A DNA stretch of 64,000 nucleotides from Bacteroidaceae bacterium (GCA_017938245.1 JAGBBX010000018.1:1-64000), one strand, 5' to 3'. Shown: positions 29,226 through 38,460, counted from the stretch's first letter. Notes: generated by a model from the letters alone, not told the origin. Program-made: numbers and translations.

Positions 29226-29486
29226 ATGTCTAAAATTTGTCAAATCACCGGTAAGAAAGCCATGGTGGGTAACAATGTATCACACTCAAAGAGAAGAACA
29301 AAGCGTCTTTTCAATGTGAACTTGTTTACCAAGAAGTTCTTCTATGTAGAAGAGAATTGTTGGATTCAGTTGCGCGTGAGTGCAGCGGGGTTGAAAATCA
29401 TTAACCGAGTAGGTCTCGATGCAGCGCTCAAGGATGCAGTTAGCAAGGGCAATATTGCGTGGGAAGAGATTAAAGTACTCGACTAA
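29226..29486 (+). CDS. rpmB: 50S ribosomal protein bL28
   Basis: 86 residues. [27 protein letters not shown] at the start and [14 protein letters not shown], then [20 protein letters not shown], are characteristic of bacterial L28. First of the Bacteroidota trio bL28-bL33-DUF4295. No Shine-Dalgarno before it (A/T-rich leader), unlike the next gene. Confidence 0.97.
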   Translation: MSKICQITGKKAMVGNNVSHSKRRTKRLFNVNLFTKKFFYVEENCWIQLRVSAAGLKIINRVGLDAALKDAVSKGNIAWEEIKVLD

Positions 29487-29491
29487 AGTTT

Positions 29492-29499
29492 AAGGAGGT
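29492..29499 (+). promoter_or_regulatory. strong Shine-Dalgarno of rpmG
   Basis: AAGGAGGT lies 7 nt before the rpmG ATG. Such sites are rare in Bacteroidota, and most genes in this window lack one. Confidence 0.7.
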
Positions 29500-29506
29500 A
29501 AGTAAT

Positions 29507-29695
29507 ATGGCTAAGAAGGTTAAAGGAAACCGCGTTCAGGTAATTCTTGAATGCACAGAGCAGAAGAATAGTGGTGTTCCCGGAATGTCTCGTTATATAA
29601 CTACGAAGAATCGTAAGAATACAACAGAGCGTTTGGAGTTGAAGAAGTACAACCCCTATTTGAAGAAAGTAACCGTTCACAAAGAAATAAAGTAA
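29507..29695 (+). CDS. rpmG: 50S ribosomal protein bL33
   Basis: 62 residues: [19 protein letters not shown], then [29 protein letters not shown], the standard L33 pattern. There are no CxxC pairs, so it is the zinc-independent (C-minus) form; the single Cys is in ILECTEQ. It starts 20 nt after rpmB, with a strong Shine-Dalgarno, and precedes the DUF4295 gene by 6 nt. Confidence 0.97.
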   Translation: MAKKVKGNRVQVILECTEQKNSGVPGMSRYITTKNRKNTTERLELKKYNPYLKKVTVHKEIK

Positions 29696-29701
29696 TAAGA
29701 A

Positions 29702-29854
29702 ATGGCTAAGAAGGCAGTCGCAACTCTCCAGACCGGTGACAAGGAGAAGTTCGTAAAGGTTATCAAGATGGTTAAGTCACCCAAGACCGGCGCTTATATG
29801 TTTGCAGAGGAGATGCTTCCTCAGTCACAGGCTGATGCATCTTTGAAGAAATAA
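29702..29854 (+). CDS. DUF4295 small protein
   Basis: 50 residues (MAKKAVATLQTGDKEKFVKV..., ending ADASLKK), highly basic, starting 6 nt after rpmG. The DUF4295 family is Bacteroidota-specific and nearly always sits directly after bL28 and bL33, so a role tied to the ribosome is likely (inference). In many relatives the next gene is ftsY; here a terminator follows. Confidence 0.9.
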   Translation: MAKKAVATLQTGDKEKFVKVIKMVKSPKTGAYMFAEEMLPQSQADASLKK

Positions 29855-29893
29855 GTAGCGAAAAACCGACCGAAAGGTCTCGAATATAAAGCA

Positions 29894-29929
29894 GGTTGGC
29901 AACACAAAAGTGTTGCCAACCGTTTTTTT
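29894..29929 (+). terminator. terminator of the rpmB-rpmG-DUF4295 operon
   Basis: Perfect 12-bp stem GGTTGGCAACAC (29894-29905) with GTGTTGCCAACC (29910-29921), loop AAAA, then GTTTTTTT. Confidence 0.9.
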
Positions 29930-29941
29930 ATCTCGGAATGT

Positions 29942-29973
29942 TTTGTTTTTGCATTCCCTTTGCATTATCTTCG
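29942..29973 (+). promoter_or_regulatory. promoter of rpe
   Basis: TTTG (29942-29945), 20 nt, TATCTTCG (29966-29973). It lies directly after the operon terminator. Confidence 0.55.
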
Positions 29974-30013
29974 CAAAAGCAAACAATAAGAACTGTTTCT
30001 AAATATTTTTATT

Positions 30014-30664
30014 ATGAGCCAAATGGTGTCGCCGTCGCTATTGTCGGCAAATTTCGGAAATCTGCAAGAGGATCTTGATATGATAAATGCAAGTGCTGCC
30101 GATTGGTTGCACATCGATATTATGGATGGTAACTTTGTTCCTAATATCTCTTTCGGCCCTCCTGTATTGCAGTATGTGGCAAAATTGTGTAGCAAGCCTC
30201 TTGATGTGCATCTGATGGTGATGAATCCAATGAACTACCTCGATGCGGTTAAGGCTCTTGGCGCACGTGTGATGAACATACACTACGAGGCCGAGATACA
30301 TCTGCACCGTGCTATAATGAAGATTAAGGACGAGGGAATGATGGCTGGAGTAACGCTGAACCCATCTACCCCGGTGGTTATGCTCAAGGATATTATTGCC
30401 GACCTTGACCTTGTGTTGCTTATGAGTGTGAACCCGGGATTCGGTGGCCAGAAATTTATTCCTAACACAGTGAATAAGGTACGTGAGCTGCGCGAACTTA
30501 TCGATGCTACAGGGTCAAAGGCGCTTATCGAGGTTGATGGTGGTGTAAATGCCGAGACAGGGCGTCTTCTTGCCGATGCCGGCTCCGATGTACTGGTTGC
30601 AGGAAACGCTGTCTTCAAGGCGCCCGACCCACAGGCGGTGATTAGTGAATTGCGCGCGCTATAA
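30014..30664 (+). CDS. rpe: ribulose-phosphate 3-epimerase
   Basis: Interconverts ribulose-5-phosphate and xylulose-5-phosphate in the pentose phosphate pathway. 216 residues, TIM barrel. Seen: SPSLLSANFGNL near 6-17, HIDIMDGNFVPNISFGPPV near 32-50 (metal and catalytic HxDxMDG), LDVHLMVMNP near 62, VLLMSVNPGFGGQKFIP near 135-150 and IEVDGGVNAETG near 173 (DGG metal/catalytic Asp). It starts a set leading to comEC, 34 nt downstream. Confidence 0.96.
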   Translation: MSQMVSPSLLSANFGNLQEDLDMINASAADWLHIDIMDGNFVPNISFGPPVLQYVAKLCSKPLDVHLMVMNPMNYLDAVKALGARVMNIHYEAEIHLHRAIMKIKDEGMMAGVTLNPSTPVVMLKDIIADLDLVLLMSVNPGFGGQKFIPNTVNKVRELRELIDATGSKALIEVDGGVNAETGRLLADAGSDVLVAGNAVFKAPDPQAVISELRAL

Positions 30665-30698
30665 TTCTGATTTTTGCTGAGACAATATAATTAATAGT

Positions 30699-32807
30699 GT
30701 GAAACACCTTGTAAAGGTTAATCCGCTTCTCAGGCTTCTTTTCCCGCTTATATTGGGAATTATACTATCGTGGCTGTACGGCATCTCCTTGCTGTGCAGC
30801 CTATCGCTTTTTGTCGTCTCTCTCTGTATGCTTCTTGTTGGATTGTATTCAAAGGCGCCGCGTATGCTTTTCGGTATTGCCGTGTCGCTCTCGATGCTGG
30901 CTGTGGGTTGCGTTGTAGAGAGGTTGGATGCCGAAAAGATGTCGTCCCGTTGGAGTGGCACCAAAGGTCGTTTCGAGGCTCAGCTGTGCGAGGAGGTTTA
31001 TGGCGAGCGCGGTACGATGCGGCTGTTGGCGCGAGCCGAACGCATTGGGCGAGATTCTCTTCTTGGTGCGCGTCGTGAAGGACTCATAGAAATTACTTTT
31101 GCCAATAGTGCCGATGTCGAGAAACTATCGGTGGGAGATAGGATATTCTTTGAAGCGAAGGTGGAGCCGCCACGCAATGCGGGTAACCCCGCTGAATTTG
31201 ATGTGGAGCACTATATGTATGTGCAAGGAGTCACAGGGCAAGTCTATTTGCCCGTCGATGGGTGGCGTCGTTTGGACAAGGGACGGTTGACGCTTACGAT
31301 GCGTGCATTGAAACTGCGCGATGCTATTCTTGCCGTGTACGATAGTCTGCATTTTGGAAAAGAGGAACTTGAAGTGCTGTCGGCGTTGACGGTTGGCGAG
31401 AGACGCGGTCTGTCGCGTGACTTACGTGATACATATTCAGTAGTGGGTGCGAGTCATATTCTTGCACTCTCGGGCCTGCATCTTGGCATACTGTATATGA
31501 TTCTTACTCTGTTGCTGCCTGTTCGGGCGGTGGGTGTCACGAGATTCATACGCGAACTGTTGGTGCTTTTTGTTCTGTGGACTTTTGCCTTTGTTGCGGG
31601 TCTCAGTCCGTCGGTTGTGCGTGCTGCCATCCTTTTTTCGCTGATGTCGTTCGGGCGTTTGATACGGCGCGATACAAGTTCGATGAACTCATTGGCTTTT
31701 GCGGCGCTGCTGATGCTTGTTGTGTCGCCACGACTGCTTTTCGATGTCAGTTTTCAGCTGTCGTTCTCGGCTGTGGCGGCAATATTACTGCTGAACGAGC
31801 CGCTTTGTAAGATGCTTCGGGTCGATGGCAACTCGAACAGAGTGTATGCTTATATTGTACAGATTATAACTGTGTCGTTGGCAGCACAGATTGGTACGCT
31901 ACCATTTATATGGCATTATTTTGGTACTTTCCCGCTCTATTTTCTATTGACGAATTTTGTGGCAGTACCATTGGCTTTTGTAATAATGCTGCTTGCTGTG
32001 ATAATGCTTGCGCTTACTCCTTTGCCCTTTGTTCAGGGGTATGTGGCGCAACTGTTGAATGGTATAATAGGTTGGATGAATGGCTTTTTCTCTTGGGTGG
32101 CACAGCTGCCGGGAGCATCGTTTAAGTTACCCTTTTTAGATGCAGTGGAGGCGGCTCTTTTAGGGCTGTTTATATTGGTTCTTCTCTTTGCGTGGGGTAA
32201 AAGAAAGTGGCTTATTCGTGCGGGCGCACTTGTTTCGATTCTTCTTCTTGTGCTGAATGTGCTGCCTCGTGGCGAATGGCCTTCGCAGATAGTATTCTAC
32301 AATAGTCGCGGATTTTCTGCTGCGCAGCTTTTTGTCAATCGCGAAAAATCCTATCTGTTGACATCGTACCCCTCGTGGGAGGTAGAGACAAGGTATATTG
32401 CCGAGCCTTTTTGGGAACGCGAAAGTCTGTCGCCGCCTACAATAATTGAAAATGGTTATTACGAGCTATATAACGATGAGTATGTGAATGTCGAAAAGGG
32501 GCTTGTGTCGTTTGCCGGTCGCAGGATTGCTCTTGTTGCCGATGAGCATTGGGGCGAACAGGCTGCTATCGTCCCTGTCGATTGTATATGGCTGTGTCGT
32601 GGCTTTTTGGGCAGTATCGAGGAACTGCTTACGGTGTATCCGTCGCGATATGTGCTACTCGATGCCACGCTCTATCAGTCGAGTAGGGAGCGAATAAAGC
32701 GTGAGTGCCGCAAAGCCGGTGTGCGTTACATCGACCTTTCTCAACAAGGAGCAGTGAAGATGCTCTGCGAAAAAACCGGTGTACGTTTTGTTCCGGTTGA
32801 AGATTGA
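30699..32807 (+). CDS. comEC: ComEC/Rec2-type inner-membrane DNA channel protein
   Basis: 702 residues from a GTG start. N-terminal hydrophobic segments (about 5-70), a soluble OB-like/DUF4131 region (about 85-180), and the competence domain with about 9 membrane segments (about 225-500) including GASHILALSGLHLGILY near 250, the ComEC signature. The C-terminal part (about 525-702) is soluble, but the metallo-beta-lactamase HxHxDH motif is absent, so the nuclease-like domain is degenerate or only partial. It may transport single-stranded DNA inward, but no other competence gene is in view. It starts 34 nt after rpe. Confidence 0.85.
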   Translation: MKHLVKVNPLLRLLFPLILGIILSWLYGISLLCSLSLFVVSLCMLLVGLYSKAPRMLFGIAVSLSMLAVGCVVERLDAEKMSSRWSGTKGRFEAQLCEEVYGERGTMRLLARAERIGRDSLLGARREGLIEITFANSADVEKLSVGDRIFFEAKVEPPRNAGNPAEFDVEHYMYVQGVTGQVYLPVDGWRRLDKGRLTLTMRALKLRDAILAVYDSLHFGKEELEVLSALTVGERRGLSRDLRDTYSVVGASHILALSGLHLGILYMILTLLLPVRAVGVTRFIRELLVLFVLWTFAFVAGLSPSVVRAAILFSLMSFGRLIRRDTSSMNSLAFAALLMLVVSPRLLFDVSFQLSFSAVAAILLLNEPLCKMLRVDGNSNRVYAYIVQIITVSLAAQIGTLPFIWHYFGTFPLYFLLTNFVAVPLAFVIMLLAVIMLALTPLPFVQGYVAQLLNGIIGWMNGFFSWVAQLPGASFKLPFLDAVEAALLGLFILVLLFAWGKRKWLIRAGALVSILLLVLNVLPRGEWPSQIVFYNSRGFSAAQLFVNREKSYLLTSYPSWEVETRYIAEPFWERESLSPPTIIENGYYELYNDEYVNVEKGLVSFAGRRIALVADEHWGEQAAIVPVDCIWLCRGFLGSIEELLTVYPSRYVLLDATLYQSSRERIKRECRKAGVRYIDLSQQGAVKMLCEKTGVRFVPVED

Positions 32808-32894
32808 GAAACTGTAATTTTTTTTGAAAGAATTTTAAACAGCATCGGGATATTAGTTCTAAATATTGTATCTTCGCGTAAATAATTGACGATT

Positions 32895-33923
32895 ATGCTT
32901 GACAGACTTATTGATATACAAAAAATAGAGAGTGTAGGGGAATTTATAGATAAGGGCGAGAAGTTTGTGATTCTTGTGCATCGTAACCCCGATGGTGATG
33001 CTGTGGGCTCGGCAACGGCATTGGCGCTCTTTTTGCGTGGAATGGGAAAGAATGCAACGGTGATAGTGCCAAATGCCTTTCCCGAGTTTCTCGCCTGGCT
33101 TCCCTCGGCATCGGAGAGTATTGTCTACGAGAGTGCCAAGGAGGGCGCAGTTGCTGCTCTCTCGGCTGCCGATGTGCTTTTTTGCCTCGATTTTAATGCT
33201 CTCTCGCGCTTGGGCGAGCTTGGCGAGGTAGTGGCAGGATTATCGACTCCACGTCTGCTTGTCGACCACCATCTGCAGCCCGACGAGGGATTTGCAGTTG
33301 CAATATCTGAACCTGCTGCCTGCTCGACTGCCGAACTTGTGTTCCGCTTGATATATCGCTTGAATAGTGGGGCGCTTACTCGCGATATTGCCGAGTGTAT
33401 ATATACAGGAATGATGACCGATACCGGTAGCTTTGCTTATGCATCGAACCGTAAAGATATTTATATAATTATATCGCATCTTATCGCGGCAGGAATAGAT
33501 AAAGACCTTATCTATCGCAAGGTGTTTTATAACTATTCTACCAATAGGATGAAACTGCTCGGATTTATGATGTACGATAAATTGCGTGTTTATCCTGCAT
33601 ATAATTCGGCGCTTATAACGCTGACTTATAAAGAGATGCGTCGTTTCAGTGTAGCAAAGGGCGATACCGAGGGGCTTGTGAATATGCCTCTTCAGATAAA
33701 GGGAATACGCTTTGTCTGTTTCTTGCGTGAGGAGGTTCCCGGAAAGATAAATGTCTCACTACGCAGTGTCGATGATTTTCCTTGCAACAGTGTTGCTGCC
33801 GAGTTTTTTGCCGGCGGAGGACATAAAAATGCTTCGGGCGGCGAGGTGTACGGAACAATGGAATATGCTGTTGAGCGTTACAGGACGGCACTTTCGAAAT
33901 ATAAGCAGCTCCTTACCGAGTAA
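32895..33923 (+). CDS. DHH/DHHA1 phosphoesterase (NrnA-like)
   Basis: 342 residues from ATG 32895; I prefer this to the in-frame TTG at 32886 because a minus-7 box (TATCTTCG, 32869-32876) lies only 19 nt upstream. Motifs: VHRNPDGDAVGS near 27-38, CLDFNALSRLG near 97, LLVDHHLQPDEGF near 120 (DHH), GMMTDTGSFAYAS near 163, and C-terminal FFAGGGHKNASGGEV near 310 (DHHA1). This is the nanoRNase/pAp phosphatase layout, which degrades short oligoribonucleotides and possibly cyclic dinucleotide products. Manganese-dependent in characterised relatives. It forms a conserved series with rpe and comEC. Confidence 0.88.
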   Translation: MLDRLIDIQKIESVGEFIDKGEKFVILVHRNPDGDAVGSATALALFLRGMGKNATVIVPNAFPEFLAWLPSASESIVYESAKEGAVAALSAADVLFCLDFNALSRLGELGEVVAGLSTPRLLVDHHLQPDEGFAVAISEPAACSTAELVFRLIYRLNSGALTRDIAECIYTGMMTDTGSFAYASNRKDIYIIISHLIAAGIDKDLIYRKVFYNYSTNRMKLLGFMMYDKLRVYPAYNSALITLTYKEMRRFSVAKGDTEGLVNMPLQIKGIRFVCFLREEVPGKINVSLRSVDDFPCNSVAAEFFAGGGHKNASGGEVYGTMEYAVERYRTALSKYKQLLTE

Positions 33924-34069
33924 ATATCTGCTGAAAGGATAAAAATGTGTTATTTTCAATTAAATGTGCCCGCTATATTGCGCTTATTGAAAATTGTTTT
34001 TGTATATTCGCAGAAAATTGTGTAACTGCACAAATAGTATATAATTTTCATAGGAAATAAGAGAACTAT

Positions 34070-34708
34070 ATGAAAAATAGATGGATTATTTGGGGATTGA
34101 TGTCTGTGGTGGCTGTGCTGCTATGGGCTTGTGATGATGAAAAGACCTACTCCGATATGAAAGAGAGCGAGCGTAGGGCGGTAAAGGCTTTTATTACTGA
34201 ACAGGGAATAAATGTAATCTCATATAAAGAGTTTATAGATAATGACTCTACAACCGACTACGAGAAAAATGAGTATGTGCTTATAGACGATGTCTATATG
34301 CAGATTGTGCGTAATCCCAAAGGTCAGGAGGGAGCGCGTCAGATGGCAGATGGAGAGACTCTTAACATTATTGCCCGTTTCTCGGAGTATAATATCTCTT
34401 CGGGCGATACTATATTGGGAAATCTCTACGATAGCGATAACCCCGATGTAATGCGTGTGTCACTTACAAGCGGTACCTACTCGGGTACGTTCATCAGCGG
34501 TTATATGTTTGCCCGTTACGGTAGCGCGGTTCCCACAGGATGGCTCACTCCGTTCCCTTACATCTGGCTTACACGCCGTCAGTCGCAGGTTGCAAAAGTA
34601 AATCTCATTGTTCCGCACACTAAGGGAACATCTACTGCTTCATCATACGTATATCCTTGTTTTTATCAAATAACCTTTACACCAGAAAAACTGTATGACA
34701 CTAATTAA
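34070..34708 (+). CDS. DUF4827 lipoprotein (FKBP-like)
   Basis: 212 residues. Lipoprotein signal MKNRWIIWGLMSVVAVLLWACDDE with the lipobox LLWAC; the Asp residues after Cys are compatible with either retention or export. The body includes ERRAVKAFITEQGINVISYKEF and GETLNIIARFSEYN, and the C-terminal TGWLTPFPYIWLTR, which resembles the flap of FKBP-type prolyl isomerases; DUF4827 proteins are often annotated as FKBP-type. Catalytic residues were not verified. Its end overlaps the start of glmM by 14 nt, so the two are coupled. Confidence 0.72.
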   Translation: MKNRWIIWGLMSVVAVLLWACDDEKTYSDMKESERRAVKAFITEQGINVISYKEFIDNDSTTDYEKNEYVLIDDVYMQIVRNPKGQEGARQMADGETLNIIARFSEYNISSGDTILGNLYDSDNPDVMRVSLTSGTYSGTFISGYMFARYGSAVPTGWLTPFPYIWLTRRQSQVAKVNLIVPHTKGTSTASSYVYPCFYQITFTPEKLYDTN

Positions 34709-36083
34709 ATCAATCTCAGGCATCAGGGGAACCATTGGTGGACGTGCCGATGAGGGTCTTACTCCTCTTGACATTACTAAGTTGACATCAGCATACGCAG
34801 CGCTGATACGTAAGACAACCACAAAGACTACAAACAAGATTGTCGTTGGTCGCGATGCTCGTCTCTCGGGCTCAATGGTTAACCACATCGTTTGCGGTAC
34901 TCTTATGGGAATGGGCTTCGATGTAGTTGACATAGGTCTTGCATCTACTCCCACAACCGAGTTGGCGGTTACTATGGAGGACGCTTGCGGTGGTATCATT
35001 CTTACAGCAAGCCACAATCCCCGTCAGTGGAATGCTCTTAAACTTCTTAACGAGAAGGGCGAGTTCTTGAATGCAGCCGAGGGTAAAGAGGTACTCCGCA
35101 TTGCCGAGGCCGAGGAGTTCGATTATGCCGACGTTGAGACACTCGGTAAATATCGTCTTGATGAGTCTTTCAACCAGAAGCACATTGATGCTGTATTGGC
35201 ACTTCCTCTTGTTGACGTTGAGGCTATCCGTAATGCCGGGTTCCGTGTTGCTATCGACTGCGTTAACTCTGTTGGTGGCGTAATTCTTCCTATGCTCTTC
35301 GAACAGCTTGGCGTCAAGAGCCTCGATAAGCTCTACTGCGACCCCACAGGTGACTTCCAGCACAATCCTGAGCCTCTTGCAAAGAACCTAGGCGATATTA
35401 TGGGTCTTATGGCAAAGGGTGGCAACGACGTTGCATTTGTTGTCGACCCCGACGTTGACCGTCTTGCTATCATCTGCGAGAATGGCGATATGTACGGCGA
35501 GGAGTACACTCTTGTAACTGTTGCCGACTATGTTCTGAAGCATACTCCCGGTAACACTGTATCGAACCTCTCTTCGACACGCGCTCTTCGCGATGTAACA
35601 AACAGTCACGGTTGTCAGTATTCGGCATCGGCTGTAGGTGAGGTGAATGTGGTTACTCTTATGAAAGAGACAAACGCTGTAATCGGTGGCGAGGGTAATG
35701 GTGGAGTAATCTATCCTGCTTGTCACAGCGGTCGCGATGCCCTTGTAGGTATCTGCTTGTTCCTCAGCCATCTTGCACACGAGAAAAAGAGCGTTAGCGA
35801 GCTTCGTGCTACTTATCCTGCATATTTTATGGGTAAGAACCGCATCGACCTTAAGCCCGGTACCGATGTAGATATGATTCTCGAAAAGATTAAGGCTAAC
35901 TACGCCGACAAGGCCGAGATAAACACTATCGACGGTGTTAAGCTCGACTTCCCCGACAAGTGGGTACACCTTCGTAAGAGTAATACAGAGCCTATCATCC
36001 GCATCTATTCCGAGGGTCCCACACAGGAGGTTGCCGATGCAATAGGTGAGGAGATTCTTGCTCTCGCTCAGACATTGATGTAA
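34695..36083 (+). CDS. glmM: phosphoglucosamine mutase
   Basis: Converts glucosamine-6-phosphate to glucosamine-1-phosphate for UDP-GlcNAc and peptidoglycan. 462 residues in four alpha-D-phosphohexomutase domains. Seen: ISGIRGTIGG at 7-16, TASHNPRQWNALKLL near 101 (phosphoserine loop with S103-H-N-P), DPDVDRLA near 253 (metal loop), GEGNGGVIY near 335 (sugar loop) and RKSNTEPIIRIYSE near 428 (phosphate loop). The start overlaps the DUF4827 gene. The TASHNP order and short length fit GlmM-like or Bacteroidota phosphomannomutase; GlmM is the preferred call. A hairpin terminator follows. Confidence 0.88.
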   Translation: MTLIKSISGIRGTIGGRADEGLTPLDITKLTSAYAALIRKTTTKTTNKIVVGRDARLSGSMVNHIVCGTLMGMGFDVVDIGLASTPTTELAVTMEDACGGIILTASHNPRQWNALKLLNEKGEFLNAAEGKEVLRIAEAEEFDYADVETLGKYRLDESFNQKHIDAVLALPLVDVEAIRNAGFRVAIDCVNSVGGVILPMLFEQLGVKSLDKLYCDPTGDFQHNPEPLAKNLGDIMGLMAKGGNDVAFVVDPDVDRLAIICENGDMYGEEYTLVTVADYVLKHTPGNTVSNLSSTRALRDVTNSHGCQYSASAVGEVNVVTLMKETNAVIGGEGNGGVIYPACHSGRDALVGICLFLSHLAHEKKSVSELRATYPAYFMGKNRIDLKPGTDVDMILEKIKANYADKAEINTIDGVKLDFPDKWVHLRKSNTEPIIRIYSEGPTQEVADAIGEEILALAQTLM

Positions 36084-36105
36084 TGTAAAACTTTTATAAA
36101 ATAAT

Positions 36106-36143
36106 TTGAGACCGGGCCAAAAACGATTTTGTCTCGGTCTCAA
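36106..36143 (+). terminator. terminator of glmM
   Basis: Stem TTGAGACCG (36106-36114) with CGGTCTCAA (36135-36143), with a nested CAAAA/TTTTG stem in the loop, followed by TTTG. Confidence 0.65.
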
Positions 36144-36286
36144 TTTGTATATATAGTCTCTTAATAGTAAAAGCATACAAACCTAAAACACACATTATGA
36201 TAAATGTAAGTAAAGTTTTATCTTATCTGGCTCTTGTTGTAATATTGCAATTTGTTGCGTCTCAGGGTTGTTTGGCTTCTTATAAG

Positions 36287-36355
36287 AATTTTGGAGCGAC
36301 TAACACCCTTCTTTATCATATTATAGATGACAATGGTGTTAGTCGCTCCAAAATT
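36287..36355. terminator. 21-bp perfect inverted repeat between convergent genes
   Basis: Arms 36287-36307 and 36335-36355 (AATTTTGGAGCGACTAACACC and its complement; 27-nt loop) pair without mismatch. It lies between glmM and the GH35 gene, which converge, and probably terminates both, although no long T-run follows. A 53-codon frame runs through it (36197-36358). Confidence 0.55.
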
Positions 36356-36385
36356 TAGTGTGTTCTACAGCTTAAATTATATCTG

Positions 36386-38257
36386 TTATCTGAGGTCGGT
36401 GAGAACGGGAGTCTTTACGGTCTTAACCTCGCTCTGCTCCTTCTCGTTCAGCTGCTCAAAGATGACAATCTTGTTCTCGCCCTCGTTGAGCCATACACCG
36501 GGGAGGTACAATGTCTGTTGGGGCCCAACCTGCCAGTAGCGACCAAGATTGTGACCGTTCACAAATACAATTCCTTTGCCCCAATTACCCATATCGATGA
36601 ATGTGTCGCCGGTCTTGTCGAGTGTGAATGTTCCCTCGTAGAGAACGGGGCAGCCTGCAAGACGCTTGGTCTGTGACGAGCCGTTTTTCACGCTCTTCAT
36701 CTTTTTGAAGTCGGGCATTTCGCTCATAGGAAGTTTATACATCTCCCAGTTGCCCGTAATCTCCTGACCGTTAATCACAACGGGGCTTATAATACCTTTG
36801 GTATTGTTTACAATCTCGTCTCCATAGTTTATACGACCCATATTCTCGACAAGAATCTGAAGGGTGGCGTTGAAGGGCACCTCAATCTCCATATCGTAGG
36901 TCTGTGTGTTGCGGTTAAGTTCGCCAACCTTCTCGCCATCGATGTAAACAACTGCGTAGTCGCGCAGGCCTGTAATCTCCAATGTACCGCTTATGGGCTG
37001 GTTGAAACGACGTGTGTAGAGTACATATCCGTAACCCTGATTAAGCTGCTCAAATGTGAGAGGAGTGTTACTGCTCACTGCATCGAGGCGCTCGGCATAC
37101 GAGAGGACGTCGACAACCTTGTCGAGTTTTATTGAGGGAATCTCGATGAGAGGAATCTGTGCGGGAGGCTCGGGTACGTTGTATTTAACATACTTCTTGA
37201 TGACGTTGCGAATGGAGTCGTATTTCGATGTAACCCATCCTGCCTCGCTTATGGGAGCGTCGTAGTCGTAGCTTGTGAGGTCGGGCTGAATGTCGCGCTT
37301 ACGGTCGTAGTTGGCACCGCTTGTAAAGGCGAAGTTTGTTCCGCCGTGTACCATATAGAAGTTTATTGATACGTCGTTCTTAAGATACTCCTCGGTCTGA
37401 CGTGCAATTTGCGAGTCGTCAACGTCGGGATGAGGCTCGGCCCAATGTGCAAGCCATCCGGGGTAGAACTCTGCTACCATATAGGGGCCTTGGCCATTGT
37501 GATATTTATTTACCACTTTTTTGAGGTTGGCAATGTTGCTCTCGCCGTTGGCTGTTGGGAGCGCTCCGGGGGTACTGCCGCCCTCGAATAGCCAGCTGCC
37601 GTCCGAGGTGAAGAGGGGTACGTCGAAACCTGCGTCGGCAAGCTGCTGTTTGATTTTTGCGTTGTAGGCGCGGTGCTCCTCAAGGGGAATATCCTGACGT
37701 TGCGATACGTATGAACCAAACTCGTTCTCGCACTGTACCATAATTATGGGGCCGCCTTTTGTACAAAGCAGATGACCAACCTCTTTATACAGACGCTCGA
37801 TGTAGAGCTTGGTGTGCTTTAGGAAGTGCTCGTTGTCGCGACGAACTTCCATTCCCTCGATGTTCTGCAACCACCAGGGGTAACCTCCAAATTCCCACTC
37901 GGCGCAAACGTATGGGCCGGGACGAAGAATTACCATCATTCCCTCTTCGCCTGCAATCTTTATGTACTCGGCAAGATTCTTGTCGCCCTCGAAGTCCCAT
38001 ACTCCGGGTGCTGTCTCGTGCCAGTTCCAGAATACGTATGTGGCAACGGTATTAAGACCCATTCCTTTCATCATTTGCAGGCGGTGACGCCAATATTGGT
38101 GGGGGATACGTGAGTAGTGCATCTCGCCCGAGAGGATTGGGGTGGGTTTACCATTGGCGTAAAAATCGCCATCTTTAATCTCGAATGTCAGTTTCTTCTG
38201 CGCATTGCTGCATAGTGGCAGCAGTGTGAGCAGTAACAGATAGAAGAATTTTTTCAT
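36386..38257 (-). CDS. secreted GH35 beta-galactosidase
   Basis: 623 residues. Signal peptide to about 19 (LLPLCSNAQ). Catalytic barrel about 25-345: LSGEMHYSRIPHQYW near 42-55, NTVATYVFWNWHE near 69-80, LRPGPYVCAEWEFGGYPWWL near 111-130, VQCENEFG near 174-181 (acid/base E179 expected) and MVAEFYPGWLAHW near 260 (nucleophile Glu). The C-terminal 280 residues are the usual beta-sandwich domains, with INYGDEI and FVNGHNLGRYWQVGPQQTLYLPG, a jelly roll. It should release terminal beta-galactose from glycans in the periplasm. A copy of the palindromic promoter element lies upstream. Confidence 0.93.
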   Translation of the reverse strand: MKKFFYLLLLTLLPLCSNAQKKLTFEIKDGDFYANGKPTPILSGEMHYSRIPHQYWRHRLQMMKGMGLNTVATYVFWNWHETAPGVWDFEGDKNLAEYIKIAGEEGMMVILRPGPYVCAEWEFGGYPWWLQNIEGMEVRRDNEHFLKHTKLYIERLYKEVGHLLCTKGGPIIMVQCENEFGSYVSQRQDIPLEEHRAYNAKIKQQLADAGFDVPLFTSDGSWLFEGGSTPGALPTANGESNIANLKKVVNKYHNGQGPYMVAEFYPGWLAHWAEPHPDVDDSQIARQTEEYLKNDVSINFYMVHGGTNFAFTSGANYDRKRDIQPDLTSYDYDAPISEAGWVTSKYDSIRNVIKKYVKYNVPEPPAQIPLIEIPSIKLDKVVDVLSYAERLDAVSSNTPLTFEQLNQGYGYVLYTRRFNQPISGTLEITGLRDYAVVYIDGEKVGELNRNTQTYDMEIEVPFNATLQILVENMGRINYGDEIVNNTKGIISPVVINGQEITGNWEMYKLPMSEMPDFKKMKSVKNGSSQTKRLAGCPVLYEGTFTLDKTGDTFIDMGNWGKGIVFVNGHNLGRYWQVGPQQTLYLPGVWLNEGENKIVIFEQLNEKEQSEVKTVKTPVLTDLR

Positions 38258-38317
38258 AATAGTGATTATTAAGTGATAATGTTCTTGCTTGCCTTATGTG
38301 TATTATATGCTCCCTTT

Positions 38318-38383
38318 GCAAAAATAGCAACAAACAAGCGAGAAATATGAAGTTTACTTCAATATTTTTCACCGCACGTGCAG
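38318..38383 (-). promoter_or_regulatory. GH35 promoter with palindromic operator (copy C)
   Basis: On the minus strand: CTGCACGTGCGGTG, then TGAAGTAAACTTCA (38348-38361), 21 nt, and minus-7 TATTTTTGC (38318-38326). The spacer CTCGCTTGTTTG matches copies A and B. This is a divergent member of the same family. Confidence 0.6.
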
Positions 38384-38460
38384 AAAATTATAAAAAACGG
38401 TGAAACGGCCAGCTTTATTAGAGAATCTTTTTTAGAAATTTAAGCAGCTTCTAATGCTGA

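Larger units (their letters stand above)
36084..36385. other. gap between convergent glmM and GH35 genes
   Basis: Holds the terminator at 36106-36143, the 21-bp inverted repeat at 36287-36355 and a doubtful 53-codon frame with an N-terminal hydrophobic stretch. Nothing else recognisable. Confidence 0.5.
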
